Notes: a model not told the origin generated them from the sequence alone. Shown: positions 1-9,668, numbered from the stretch's first letter. The stretch is DNA of 64,000 nucleotides from Paragorgia papillata (GCA_035771165.1 JAWNZC010000087.1:5350001-5414000); one strand, 5' to 3'. Made by a program: numbers and translations.

Positions 1-225
1 TCTTCAATAATTGATGGTACTGAAAAAGATGGCGGCGTTCCATTTAACCACAATACTTTGCAGCCTCAAATCAACTCAAATAACAACTAGACATTGTTTA
101 TCGTGCCAAGATGGATTAAGTAAGCAAGAACTTCATTCCTACCAAAGTTGATATTTTTTTAAAGACCTATCTCCCAGTAATTCTGCAAGAAACAATATTT
201 ACTGCATGCAAAGGATTGTGGTTAA

Positions 226-620
226 ATGTAGAAGTCGGAGCACGGATAGCGTGTGCTGTTAAGGCGCTGCCTCTCACCAATAGTTAAGCCCGGTTCGACG
301 GGGTTAGTACTTGGATGGGTGACCATCTGGGAATAACCCTGTTCTTGAGCTTTGGACTCATGTGAGTAGAGTTTAGTTGGTCTCTCCTGTGCTCCGAGGG
401 TTTTTCGTCAGGTTCTCCGGTTTTCCTCCCTCCGTAAAATCAACATCTAGGGCTTAGCTGGGATCCGTGGTCTGAACTGTGTAGTATGGCGGCTGCTTAA
501 AAGCGCCTTTGATATGCCTCGACACGGCCACATTGAAAAATCCTTAGGAGTAATTTGATTGTAAAGATACACGTTTGATATGATGTATTCTAATTAAAGA
601 CCATTATTATCTTTTTCGGT
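226..620 (+). repeat. SINE with a 5S rRNA-derived head
   Basis: Bases near 281-345 match the internal promoter of eukaryotic 5S rRNA: an AGTTAAGC box A, then GGTTAGTACTTGGATGGG, GTGACC and CTGGGAATA. A non-5S body follows, including TTCTCCGGTTTTCCTCCC. The 5' third of true 5S RNA is not conserved, so this is a SINE3-type retroposon rather than a 5S gene. The 3' boundary is approximate, chosen at the AT-rich stretch before the first TBC exon. Confidence 0.65.
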
Positions 621-677
621 GCGGTCAATTAGTTCTATCATGCATAGTTAAACTGAATTTACTTTATTTTATTTCAG

Positions 678-824
678 AGATTGGTTACACTCAAGGCATG
701 AATGATCTTGTCAGCAGGTTTCATGTTGTTTTGAAATCAGAATATAAAACTTATTATTGTTTTCTGAATTTTATGGAGCGTGGTGAAAGCGAATTCCTTG
801 AGAATGGAATGATTGCTAAATTAG
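678..824 (+). CDS. TBC gene exon with Q-finger
   Basis: The acceptor is ATTTCAG at 671-677 and the donor is GTAAGT at 825-830. The reading frame is open from phase 1 through 48 codons, beginning (x)IGYTQGMNDLVSRF and ending GMIAKL plus one base. The Q-finger YTQ is intact. Confidence 0.8.
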
Positions 825-2861
825 GTAAGTTGAAAGTTTTAGAAGGAAGAAAGGACAGAAGAGAAGAGAAGGGAAGGGCTGTAGATCTGAGCTGAGCTGG
901 TCACTGATCTGATAAGAGAAGAGAAGAGAAGAGAACAGAACAGAACAGAACAGAACAGAACAGAACAGAACAGAACAGAACAGAACAGAACAGAACAGAA
1001 CAGAAGGGAAGGGAAGGGAGAGAAGAGGAGAGAAGGAAGGAAGGAAGGAATGAAGGAAGGAAGGAAGGAAGGAAGGAAGGAAGAAAAGAAGGAAGCAAGG
1101 AAGCAAAGAAGGAAGGAAGGAAGGAAGGAATGAAGGAAGGAAGGAAGGAAGGAAGGAAGGAAGGAAGGAAGGAAGGAAGGAAGGAAGGAAGGAAGGAAGG
1201 AAGGAAGGACGCCATTGCGTCTCATGATTACGTCTTACGCACGATTGCATCTTTATCGTCTAGATGGCTGCTTCTGCATTTTAAACGTGAATTTGATTAC
1301 GAAGACTCTCTGAAAATCTTTGAAATTATCAGCAGCCATCTTCTTGAAATCTGGTCAATGGAAGCCGAGAAAGAAAGGCGCAGAAAACGCGCTGAAGAAT
1401 TACAAAACCAAGGTAGAGATGTAATATTTCATAAACGAGTGGGAGTGTTTTACCAGGGGTTACAAACACGATAGGACAATGAAAATCACGAGGCCGTTAA
1501 CCGAGTAATTTTCATTGTTCTCGAGTGTTTGTAAATCATGAGAGAATAATGAAAATCACGAGGCTGCAGGCCAAGTGATTTTTAGTGTTTGTAACCCCTG
1601 GTAAAACACGATACACGAGTTTATGAAATAGCTTCTCAATCGTCGATTACAGAAGAATTCGCGTTGAATTTATAATTAAGAAATGTGGTAATAAACGGTC
1701 TTTTGTTTGTGCCGTTTATTATCTGATTTCGTAATTATGAATTCAGTTTGCGCAACCTTTACCGTGTTTCAAAATTCATACACATGATCAAATATTTCTC
1801 TTTGATTGGCTAATTAGCTAGCTCATGAATTATTAATGAGTTTTTTTAACAAACTTCGAGGTGTTTGGAACACTCTTCTGTGTGTGAATCGAGGTGAAAG
1901 TTCGATTAGTTTATGTAATTTCTTCCTTCAATATCCACGCAAATTAACCATCAATACGGTAATGATTTCCTTTGTGCAGTTTTCGTCATGAATTACGAAT
2001 GGGTTTGAAATGTTAACATAATTTGTTTTGATTTGTTTATTTACCGCGAATACTTGCCGCGAGTAAAAAATAGTTCAAAATTTCAAACTATCTGCCACGA
2101 GCGCTAAAACACTCGCAGCGAGCTGCAAGTTGCTTCGTGTGTGAGGACTGGAAATCCGCCTTAATAAGTTTATAATATCAATCTTTAATTTCTTTAGATG
2201 GACAGTTGTTTCCCGGGATTGCTGAAATCAACGCATATTTTACTTTCGATTTGTTTGTGTGTTTGGCCATACTGGTGTCGCATCGTGAAGAGTTAAGCAA
2301 ATGTGAAGATTTATCTTCAATATATAATACATTGCACGGGTAAGATACGTTTTCCTTCCTTCCGTTTGTCTTCCCTCCCTTGCTTGCTTGCTTGCTTGCT
2401 TCCTTCCTTCCTTCCTTCCTTCCTTCCTTCCTTCCTTCCTTCCTTCCTTCCTTCCTTCCTTCCTTCCTTCCTTCCTTCCTTCCCTCCCTCCCTCCCTCCC
2501 TCCCTCCATCCCTCCCTCCCTCCATCCCTCCCTCCCTCCTTCCTTCTTTCCTCCCTCCCTCCTTCCTTCCTTCCTTCCTTTCTTCCTTCCTTCCTTCCTT
2601 CCTTCCTTCCTTCCTTCCTTCCTTCCTTCCTTCCTTCCTTCCTTCCTTCCTTCCTTCCTTCCTTCCTTCCTTTTCTCCCTCTCTCCCTCCCTCCCTTCCT
2701 TCCTTACAGAATCCCAGGCAATTCCTTTTTATTATCTTTCTTCTAGCTTAGCGATGCATATGGACCTCAATAGAATGTTAATGAAAGTAGAATCACTTTT
2801 CTTGAGTTATTTTCGTAATTCCGTAACGGATTGCTTCCAAGTTGTTGAACTGGGGAAGTAG
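678..2861 (+). CDS. 3' part of a TBC-domain (Rab-GAP) gene, exons 678-824, 1264-1412, 2198-2339, 2747-2861
   Basis: Four exons with GT-AG borders encode successive blocks of a TBC domain, the GTPase-activating domain for Rab proteins. Exon 1 carries IGYTQGMNDL, which holds the glutamine finger (YxQ). Exon 2 has RWLLLHFKREFDYEDSL, the family's RWLLxxFKREF block. Exon 3 has FTFDLFVCLAILVSHREEL and exon 4 DLNRMLMKVESLF and DCFQVVELGK then stop. Phases agree between exons 2-3 (G|AT) and 3-4 (GG|C), but exon 1 ends in phase 1 and exon 2 starts needing two bases. About 30 family-typical residues are absent, so one exon of length 3n+4 should lie between 825 and 1263, where only microsatellite is found. 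The arginine finger and N-terminus lie left of the window. I cannot name the TBC subfamily. Confidence 0.85.
841..1208 (+). repeat. Purine microsatellites: GAACA pentamers then GGAA tetramers
   Basis: About 930-1003 is a run of AGAAC/CAGAA pentamers, and about 1028-1208 is GGAA repeated with a few AT, AAA and GC interruptions. The block lies inside the first TBC intron and fills the space where a missing exon is expected. The long open frames through it (poly-KEGR, or SFLP on the other strand) are artefacts of the repeat. Confidence 0.95.
1264..1412 (+). CDS. TBC gene exon with RWLL-FKREF block
   Basis: The acceptor is most likely TCGTCTAG ending at 1263, because the TBC homology starts exactly at the Trp of RWLLLHFKRE. 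The donor after CAAG is GTAGAG at 1413. The tail EAEKERRRKRAEELQNQ is a charged helical linker. If the frame is read further upstream it runs into the GGAA array, which I regard as intronic. Confidence 0.7.
1426..1629. mobile_element. Hairpin MITE in TBC intron 2
   Basis: The outer bases ATTTCATAAACGAGTG and their reverse complement near 1612-1629 pair, as do GTGTTTTACCAGGGGTTACA (about 1446) and its inverted copy (about 1590-1608). The core has further inverted AATGAAAATCACGAGGC copies. No protein is encoded. Confidence 0.7.
2198..2339 (+). CDS. TBC gene exon, C-terminal TBC helix block
   Basis: The acceptor TTTCTTTAG ends at 2197 and the donor is GTAAG at 2340. The exon encodes GQLFPGIAEINAYFTFD and FVCLAILVSHREELSKCEDL, the C-terminal subdomain of TBC folds. 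The phase joins cleanly to both neighbouring exons. Confidence 0.8.
2350..2705 (+). repeat. CCTT/CCCT tetranucleotide array filling TBC intron 3
   Basis: The array is almost pure CCTT with an inner CCCT/CCAT block at about 2483-2535 and a few TTCT variants. It is the reverse complement in composition of the GGAA array 1.2 kb upstream in the same transcript. All frames give SFLP-type repeats without meaning. Confidence 0.95.
2747..2861 (+). CDS. TBC gene terminal exon with stop
   Basis: The acceptor CTTTCTTCTAG ends at 2746 and TAG at 2859-2861 closes the gene. It encodes LAMHMDLNRMLMKVESLFLS and FRNSVTDCFQVVELGK. The whole preceding intron (2340-2746) is nearly pure CCTT/CCCT repeat. Confidence 0.8.
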
Positions 2862-2911
2862 ACTTACTCTGGACTACATACACAAAGGACAAAGGTGCTC
2901 TAATATAGTCT

Positions 2912-2917
2912 ATTAAA
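2912..2917 (+). terminator. Possible poly(A) signal of the TBC gene
   Basis: ATTAAA lies 51 bases after the TBC stop codon. It is the nearest canonical variant of AATAAA on the plus strand. The background is AT-rich, so the support is weak. Confidence 0.35.
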
Positions 2918-3056
2918 TGTACATTATTTTATATATGTAAAATTATTAAATTTTTGGATCAAAAACAACTGTTCCAAAAACAACTGTTCCAAGCCAGGCG
3001 AAGTCTTGCCTGTGCCGTATTTTAACGAGCCCGCAGGGCACTGCTGGAAAAAGTCC

Positions 3057-3090
3057 GGCAGCGGCGGCGGCGGCGGCAGCGCGGCTGCCA
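3057..3090 (+). repeat. Short GGC/GCG triplet run
   Basis: CGG triplets repeated about six times within a GC-rich patch, flanked by two copies of AGGAAATTTTTTGTA (about 3090 and 3116). No open frame of interest crosses it. Confidence 0.6.
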
Positions 3091-3561
3091 GGAAATTTTT
3101 TGTAAAAGTTGTTCGCAGGAAATTTTTTGTATCTTGCAGGAAATATTTGTCAGTTTTTTTAATTCAAGTCAAAGTTTAAAGATAAATTTCCTATTCTTCA
3201 AAAAATCGAAAAGCGTCACAGTCACACAATCACACAATTTTGATGGGCATCACCTTTGATCGAATATCAAGTTTCATATTCGATGACTCATCTTTCTATA
3301 TTCTTGCCAAACCCAGCGGCGATTTGTAAACAATTCGAAAGTGTTTTGAAGGTTTATTACATGACCTTAACCTGTCTAAGTTTCGTATATCCTTGCGCAA
3401 ATGACACAACGATTTGTTCTAGAAAACAATGAAATATTTATCATTTCAGTATAGTGTTGCTGTTGCAGGATGCAGCTGTCATTGTGCATTTGCAAGAATG
3501 CATGCTGCTTTTATCTTATTCAACTGCTTCAGCATTTCGATTTTTGACGCTAGTACTTGTA

Positions 3562-4224
3562 TTACGTAGTTGATCTCGTACTTGATCTCCGTTTTCTTCC
3601 TAATTCTTGCGATAGTCTTGCTTCATGAAGACGAGGGTTGTCTATTGAAGTTTTTCTAATCGTGTCGACATTTTTTGTGCAATCATGCAAAGCCGCGCCA
3701 CACGACCTTGCTCTCCGTAAACTCTCCCCACGATTCCCTTTTCTGCGTTTTCTGCGAAAGCTCTGTCTTCCCAAACTGGATTTTTTGCAGTGGGAGACCG
3801 AGTAAGTCTGTGTGCTTGACTCGTTGGTTGCTTCAGGAAGATTAGAACTACCGCGTGGCGAAACAAGGGATTCCGAGTAGGCCGTCATTGTCGCCAGCAC
3901 CCATTCATCACGCTCTTCCTCTCGACTAAAAGCCATCAAAAAGTTCGTAGATGCTTTATTTGTGATCTTCATACATGACAGGGTAGTACAACTGTTCAGT
4001 TCAATCTGATCTAGCTTAATAGACGTAAGCTGATCGAATGACAGGAAGCTTAACGGCGTTGAGTCGTTATCTGGCTTGCCTTCAAACGAAATCAAACCAC
4101 TTGACGTTAGAACGAAGTATTTCATTTTCGGGCTCTTGAACACACCACGATAAAATCTGATAATATAACCTTGCTTTATAGCCGTCTGTTTCCAACAGCC
4201 TACATCACTATACTCGTAATCCAT
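3562..4224 (-). CDS. Single-exon PH-domain protein
   Basis: This 220-residue protein begins at ATG 4224-4222 (MDYEYSDVGCWKQ); the frame is open upstream but has no earlier ATG. Residues about 18-112 form a pleckstrin-homology domain: a first strand KQGYIIRFYRG, then MKYFVLTSSGLISFEGKP, a central strand region, and a C-terminal helix EEERDEWVLATMTAYSES with the conserved Trp. The remaining about 110 residues are Ser/Arg/Lys-rich (SFRRKRRKGNRGESLRRARS) and probably disordered. PH domains usually bind phosphoinositides or proteins at membranes; the ligand here cannot be told. A TATA-like ATATATAA run lies near 4328-4335, about 105 bp upstream of the ATG. No intron is visible, so it may be a small intronless gene or a retrocopy. 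It faces the TBC gene tail-to-tail. Confidence 0.7.
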   Translation of the reverse strand: MDYEYSDVGCWKQTAIKQGYIIRFYRGVFKSPKMKYFVLTSSGLISFEGKPDNDSTPLSFLSFDQLTSIKLDQIELNSCTTLSCMKITNKASTNFLMAFSREEERDEWVLATMTAYSESLVSPRGSSNLPEATNESSTQTYSVSHCKKSSLGRQSFRRKRRKGNRGESLRRARSCGAALHDCTKNVDTIRKTSIDNPRLHEARLSQELGRKRRSSTRSTT

Positions 4225-4275
4225 TGTCTTGACTATATGGCTGGGCTGTATCGCTCTATATTCACCGCTATACAA

Positions 4276-4650
4276 GTGCTTGCTTGGATTAAGAGCCAGT
4301 CGTGAGTAGGGTCTCGTTTGTCTTCGATTATATAGTGCATCGAATGAATTATTGATAACATTATTATTCCATGTAAGGTTAGTTAAGAAGTTAGCACTTC
4401 ATTTTTCAAGGACCTCGTGTTATCCGTCGGAAATACAAACGACAAGGCCGCCAAATATTGGCACGCTCTTGCTAAAAACAGAATCTAAACTCTACTGACG
4501 TTCATTAAAATAGTTATGACTGATTTGTAAGGAGCTTTTGGTTCCTATTTTGAAGTAACTGAAACGGATAACATAATGATATTTATTTATTACCATGATC
4601 TATATGGGTGTGGTGTTTTGATGGTCAAACTTGACTGCATGTACATGTAT
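4276..4650. other. Intergenic stretch upstream of the PH gene
   Basis: AT-rich, no exon-like open frame. The segment next to the PH gene is the likely promoter region, with the TATA-like run noted there. Nothing else recognised. Confidence 0.4.
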
Positions 4651-4654
4651 TTAA

Positions 4655-5149
4655 AGGGGTTATGCAGCGAAAAATAAGTTCGAGAGAGACTCTCTTATTT
4701 CAAATAACTTTTGAAGTTATAAATATTGTCGTTTGCAGCTCTTCCGTATCTCACTTCGTTCTTGAGATATTGAGATTTTTTTAAAATATAATAACATCAC
4801 TTAGACGTCACACTGTATAATGACTTGTTGGAAAATCTTGAATATCAATTTGAGATTATTTAACGAAATCACTTTTAACTGTGCATGCATGTGCTTCTGT
4901 GTATCGCAGGACACTATACATGAAAAGGCTCAAGGGATTTACTTGAATTATTGCAAGAATAGACATGATTTTCCAACAAGTCATTATACAGTGTAACGTC
5001 TAAGAGATGTTCTTTGCATTTCACGCAAATCTCAATATCTAAAGAACGAAGTGAGATATGGAAGAGATGCAAACGTCAATCTTTATAATTTCAAAAGTTC
5101 TTTGAAATAAGCGAGTCTCTCCCGAACTTATTTTTCGCTGTATAACCCT
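4655..5149. mobile_element. TTAA-flanked MITE with long inverted arms
   Basis: TTAA at 4651-4654 and 5150-5153 flank a 495-bp palindromic element. The ends are AGGGGTTATGCAGCGAAAAA and the reverse complement of AGGGTTATACAGCGAAAAAT. Arms of roughly 170 bp can be followed inward (TTGAAGTTATAAA versus TTTATAATTTCAAAAG; AATGACTTGTTGGAAAATC versus GATTTTCCAACAAGTCATT). The TTAA duplication suggests mobilisation by a piggyBac-type transposase; the AGGG outer end is not the usual piggyBac CCCT. Confidence 0.75.
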
Positions 5150-5159
5150 TTAAGAAATG

Positions 5160-5900
5160 CGAATAACCACATTTTAATTGGTTTAGCTTCTTAAACAGAT
5201 CTGTATTTTCAAAGTGAATCGATCTAAAGTAATCGAAGTTGGTGAAGGAAAATTTCCAGTGTAGAATACATACAGGAGGTGGTTACATATTTTTCTTTTC
5301 TCGAGTAACAGTTATTCCACATTAACCATATTTTTAATGATGGCATAGTTGATAGAGAGAGATGGTTAGGAAACCCGGCAAACTTCAAATATATTGAACA
5401 AGAACCTACTTGGAGGTTGAACGGGGTTTGACCGTGCACAAAGTTTTTTAAAGCTCATTTGATATAAACAAACGACTGAACACAAACGTTTTCTATTGGA
5501 AGCACGGCTCGAAATATGTCATTATTTGTAATAAGTACTGGAATACCTCGAACCAGAAGCCAAAACAAACACGTAGTGCCCAATCTCTTTTACACTGCTA
5601 TCTTAGTTCGCAAACTAGGTAAAACAATAGTAAAACAATAGAATTTTCAACCGTGACCGTGCACAAGGTGCACAAACACCTAGAACAATGGATTTTATGA
5701 CGTTTCCTAACCATCTCCCTCCATCAAATATGATGATGGCCACTTTTTTTTGTCCGCCCCCATCTACATTATAAGACCAAACCGGGACCAGTTGCGAAAA
5801 ATGCAACATCAAGGTCTTCCGGCCAGGAATTTAACCCACGACCCAATCTCGTTCCCAGAGCGAAATATGCCCAGCCGCGCGGCGAAGCTAGTGCAGTGAT
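5160..5900. other. Non-coding stretch
   Basis: Short frames only. 5780-5890 contains, on the minus strand, GGGTTAAATTCCTGGCC, which resembles a tRNA-type B box, but no matching A box is convincing. Confidence 0.3.
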
Positions 5901-7134
5901 CTCACTGACCTATATATATAACTGGACTGCGTGCTCCTATTACCTTTGAGTTAGGAAAAGTGTCCCCATTTTCACTTTCAAAATGGCGGCATTTATGGGT
6001 CCTTTTGCTAATGGTGAAGGTCGCTGACCGGTACCTAAGAATCTCTAGTTCGTGTTGGACATGTTTGGTATTTCGCTTTTTTTAAGAAAACTAAGGTATT
6101 TAGTCGGATAAACTGTACGTATGTTGTAGCCAGATGAATTATCTTTCTTCCAGTATATTTGATAGCTTCTACAGTGGTTTATTTCTCGAGAAAAGATTCG
6201 GAGAAGACATTATAATACATACGGGAAAAAATTTCAAAATAGCGGCCGCTATTATGATTTGGACATGTTTAGTATTTCACTTTTTTTAGGGAAACTAAGC
6301 TATTTGGTCGGATAAACTGCACGTATGTTATAGTAAGGTGAATTATCTTTCTGCCAAGATATTTTATAACTTCTACAGTGGATTATTTCTTGAGAAAACG
6401 TTCGAAGTAGACGGACTAGGCAAACTTTGTCGAATTTTCTGTCAGAATTTTTGCCAAGTCAGCATAATATCGTCCTGGTCTCGAGTTTGTGTAAACAAAA
6501 TATTTGTTGAGCGGGCGCCCGGGATGTTTTCATGATAAGAGTCTTATTGTAGTTCTGAACTACAATATAATAATCCTAGACAATTACTGTTGTAGCTTTC
6601 TAGCAGTCTGAATTAAAGACGTGCCGGCCGGCGGTACGAGTACGTAAGACTGTCAATACACATGGTCATGGAAATCTACAAACATTTCGTTTTGTGAAGT
6701 CGCCAGTTCTATAAAGAATCGCTGAACATCACGAGAAAATCGTAAAGAAGCGAGGCGTACCGAGTTCTTCTTAGGGGGTGTTTACATGGGAGGCGATATT
6801 CCTATTTGGTCAGACAAATAATCCAGCAGGCCTCTTGAGTCGTTCCACAAGAAATTAACAATGACCGAATTTATTGGTCTTTACTCTTTAGTATTTTGTT
6901 CTGGCTAACGCAGTAACGCCATACGATTTTATTCACCTCTGGGGAAGCCCTCGCATAGGAACGATTTATTCATAGTAAGAAAATCGCTTTGTATTTACAT
7001 AAGTATTCTTTTTTACATGTCAGTGGTCGCTACCATTAGCAGAAGGACCCATAAATGCCGCCATTTTGAAAGTGAAAATGGGGACACATTTTTGGCCAGC
7101 ACCCGCAGTCCAGTTATATATATAGGTCAGTGAG
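5901..7134. mobile_element. Element with 130-bp inverted ends
   Basis: The arm at 5901-6030 (CACTGACCTATATATATAAC, then CCCCATTTTCACTTTCAAAA and TGGCGGCATTTATGGGTCC) recurs inverted at about 7014-7134. The 1.0-kb interior has no transposase frame, only a 204-bp direct duplication listed separately. It is probably a non-autonomous DNA transposon. Confidence 0.6.
6057..6415 (+). repeat. Diverged 204-bp tandem duplication
   Basis: GGACATGTTT-GTATTTC, then CGGATAAACTG-ACGTATGTT, GAATTATCTTTCT and ACTTCTACAGTGG-TTATTTC, occur at about 6057-6215 and again 204 bp later at 6261-6415. Scattered differences indicate an old duplication. Confidence 0.75.
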
Positions 7135-7594
7135 TGATCTGACCCAGCCTGGTTCCCAGGCCTCTTTTTAACGTCGAGCGACAGACCGAAATTGTGAGAG
7201 GCCTGGAATAAAATCTTTTGCTTGGCTTCGCCCCAAATCTGGACCCAAATTATACAGGCACCAAACGTTTTTTTTCGGAAAACTCGCGTAGGCAGGTCTG
7301 CACAATTCTTTATACAATCATATAGCAAGGTTGGTCTACTGCCGAAACGTTAAAATAGCATATTTCGATTTGTATAAATGTGTTTCAACACGATCGCTTC
7401 CTACGTAGAACATTACTTTATAGAGCCTCGTATGTAACGACCTTTTAACGTAATGTAAAATAAAGAAACCTACTCGTTTGCTGTCTGCTCTCAAGAAGAA
7501 GTTTCTTTAAGTGTCCTCGTTCATAAGGATTAAAGAATCCGAGCTCCAGCAGGATTCATGTTAGATAAAGTTGAACATTTTCCGCTAGTGCTCT

Positions 7595-7690
7595 CGCTCG
7601 ATCCCTATTCTGTGACGTCACCAAAATAAGTTTGAGAGAAAAGAGGACTAGGAACTAGTCTGGCTCTTACCACTGAGCTACGTAAGCCGT
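7595..7690 (-). repeat. Possible tRNA-derived SINE head
   Basis: The minus strand reads ACGTAGCTCAGTGGTAAGAG, an excellent pol III A box with a tRNA D-arm look, but the B box region (GTTCCTAGTCC) is degenerate and no cloverleaf closes. It may be a SINE remnant or a decayed tRNA. Confidence 0.35.
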
Positions 7691-7770
7691 TGCCAAGAGC
7701 TTGGCCACGAGTTCTGTATATATATATATGTATGTATAATGTGGTAATGTCGAGAGTAGAATTGGGTATA

Positions 7771-7912
7771 TTACAAGTAATATTTGGCATTTCACTCGAT
7801 TAAACTGGATAGACTAGGATTAATTAGATAATTAACTAGAATTAATTTAAATTAATTTAAATTACCTAGTCTATCCAGTTCAATCGAGTGAAATGCCAAA
7901 TATTACTTGTAA
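7771..7912. mobile_element. Small palindromic MITE
   Basis: TTACAAGTAATATTTGGCAT at the left end is matched inverted at the right end, and the match runs about 55 bp inward to GGATAGACTAGG. The centre is AATTAATTTAAATT-rich. Few mismatches suggest a young copy. Confidence 0.75.
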
Positions 7913-7919
7913 TAAACTA

Positions 7920-8300
7920 AATTTAATCGTAATCTTTCTTCGATTTCTAATAAATACTGATTAATTAAATATATAAATTAAATATAAATAATATATTAAA
8001 TATATGAAATAATAAATATTTATTTCTTTAATATTTTTTTATGAATTATTAATAAAATATTAATAAATTAAACGAAAACATTTTGTCGAAAAATTGAGAG
8101 TTGTTAAAAAAATATAAGCTTCTAAAATTTTAAAAGTTCACTTCCAAAGGCGTCACTTTTTTTTCTATTTTATTCCGGGATTTTTTAAGTTTGAAAATGT
8201 TTTGTTCTAATGTATATTTAGCTTGATTTTGATATATAAATAGACTCTTAAGTAGATTGATACTTTTCTTTCAAGTAATAATGAAAAACACCCTTTTAAA
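7920..8300. other. AT-rich spacer
   Basis: More than 80 percent A+T with TAAATATATAAAT-like runs. No gene or structured repeat seen. Confidence 0.5.
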
Positions 8301-8304
8301 ACCC

Positions 8305-9060
8305 TACTCTACTCTACTCCACTCCACTCCACCCCACCCCACTCCACTCCACTCCACTCCACTATACTCCGCTCTGCTCTGCTCTGCTCTCCTCTGCTCT
8401 CCTCTGCTCTCCTCTGCTCTTCTCTACTCCACTCTACTCAGTGCTCCACTCCACTCTACCCTACCCTACCCTACTCTATCCTACCTACTCTACCCTATCC
8501 TACTCTACCCTACCCTACCCTACTCTTCCATACCCTACCCTACTCTACTCTACCCTACTCTACCCTACCCTACCCTACTCTACCCTACTCTACCCTACCC
8601 TACCCTACTCTACCCTACCCTACCCTACTCTACCCTACTCTACCCTACCCTACTCTACCCTACCCTACCCTACCCTACCCTACTCTACCCTACCCTACTC
8701 TACTCTACCTTACCCTACCCTACCCTACCTACTCTACTCTACCCTACTCTACCCTACCCTACTCTACCATACCCTACCCTACCCTACTCTACCCTACTCT
8801 TCCCCATCCTATCCTACCCTACCCTACTCTACCCTACCCTACTCTACCCTACCCTTCCCTACTCAACCCTACCCTACTCTACCCTACCCTACTCTACCCT
8901 ACCCTACCCTACTCTACCCTACCCTTCCCTACTCAACCCTACCCTACTCTACCCTACCCTACTCTGCCCTACCCTACTCTACCCTACTCTACCATACCCT
9001 ACCCTAATCTACCCTACCCTACCCTACCTTACCTACCCCACCCTACCCTACTCTACTCCA
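8305..9060 (+). repeat. CTACC/CTACT pentanucleotide satellite
   Basis: About 750 bp of CTACCC and CTACTC-type pentamers, with degenerate edges (CTCCA at the left, CTCTG at 8370-8420). An internal block near 8800-8870 (CTACCCTTCCCTACTCAACC) recurs about 8905-8940, so higher-order copies exist. The long frames through it are meaningless. Confidence 0.95.
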
Positions 9061-9392
9061 CTACTGCATGTATATGTATATGCATATAAATATGTTAATC
9101 ATATGTGAGTGATGCCAACTTTAGTCGAATGGTTTGATTTTTAACGTCATAGCTATCACTCAATAGACCGTCGCTGCTCAAGTGTGCTTCATTTCAACGG
9201 CATAAAGTCGCCTTGTTGACAAAGAAATTATTTACAGTTCAGAATAAACAAAGTATTTGAACTTAGGAGTGGCTGAATATATTAATCCCTTCGAGAAGTC
9301 ACACAAGGTCCCTTGCATATTTGAACACTAGAAATAAACCTGTTTAAAAATCTTTCATATTAAACCAATTTTTTTTCGACTATAACGTCGAC
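9061..9392. other. Non-coding stretch
   Basis: Nothing recognised beyond short AT-rich frames. Confidence 0.4.
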
Positions 9393-9547
9393 GTTTGAGA
9401 AAGTTGCTCGTCTAGGTTAGAGTAGTCTTGAGAAAGACTGTTTGAGGTGGTAGTGACTGACGTTTCAGCGGCGGTCATCTTCAGAGTCAAGTCCACAAAC
9501 AGTCTTTCTCAAGACTACTCTAACCTAGACGAGCAACTTTCTCAAAC
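9393..9547. mobile_element. Perfect 52-bp hairpin with a hammerhead-like loop
   Basis: Bases 9393-9444 are matched exactly in inverted form at 9496-9547. On the minus strand the 51-bp loop reads CTGAAGATGACC then GCTGAAACGTCAGTC, the CUGAnGA...GAAAC arrangement also seen in Penelope-element termini. Stem II is not convincing, so a working ribozyme is doubtful. Confidence 0.6.
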
Positions 9548-9668
9548 ATTTTTAATACTCCTGGTTTCAAACCATTTAGTTTATAACGTATACCTTAAAG
9601 ATTATTTTTAACGTATTAGTGTATTACTGTGTATAGGTTTTTTTATATGTTTTTGTGTTGTTGTTTTT

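Noticed and set aside
226..345. A functional 5S rRNA gene
   Set aside because: Only the internal promoter part is conserved; the 5' third and terminator do not fit, and a repeat body follows.
816..1250. Several overlapping open frames of 100-144 codons through the GGAA array
   Set aside because: Pure translation of tetranucleotide repeats; open in every phase, no other coding sign.
2178..2861. Frames of 115-157 codons through the CCTT array
   Set aside because: Repeat artefacts; only the last exon piece (2747-2861) is real coding sequence.
7661..7690. A true tRNA gene on the minus strand
   Set aside because: A-box match is good but no anticodon stem or T arm can be closed.
8257..9108. A 283-codon frame of LPYPT repeats
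   Set aside because: Entirely generated by the CTACC satellite.
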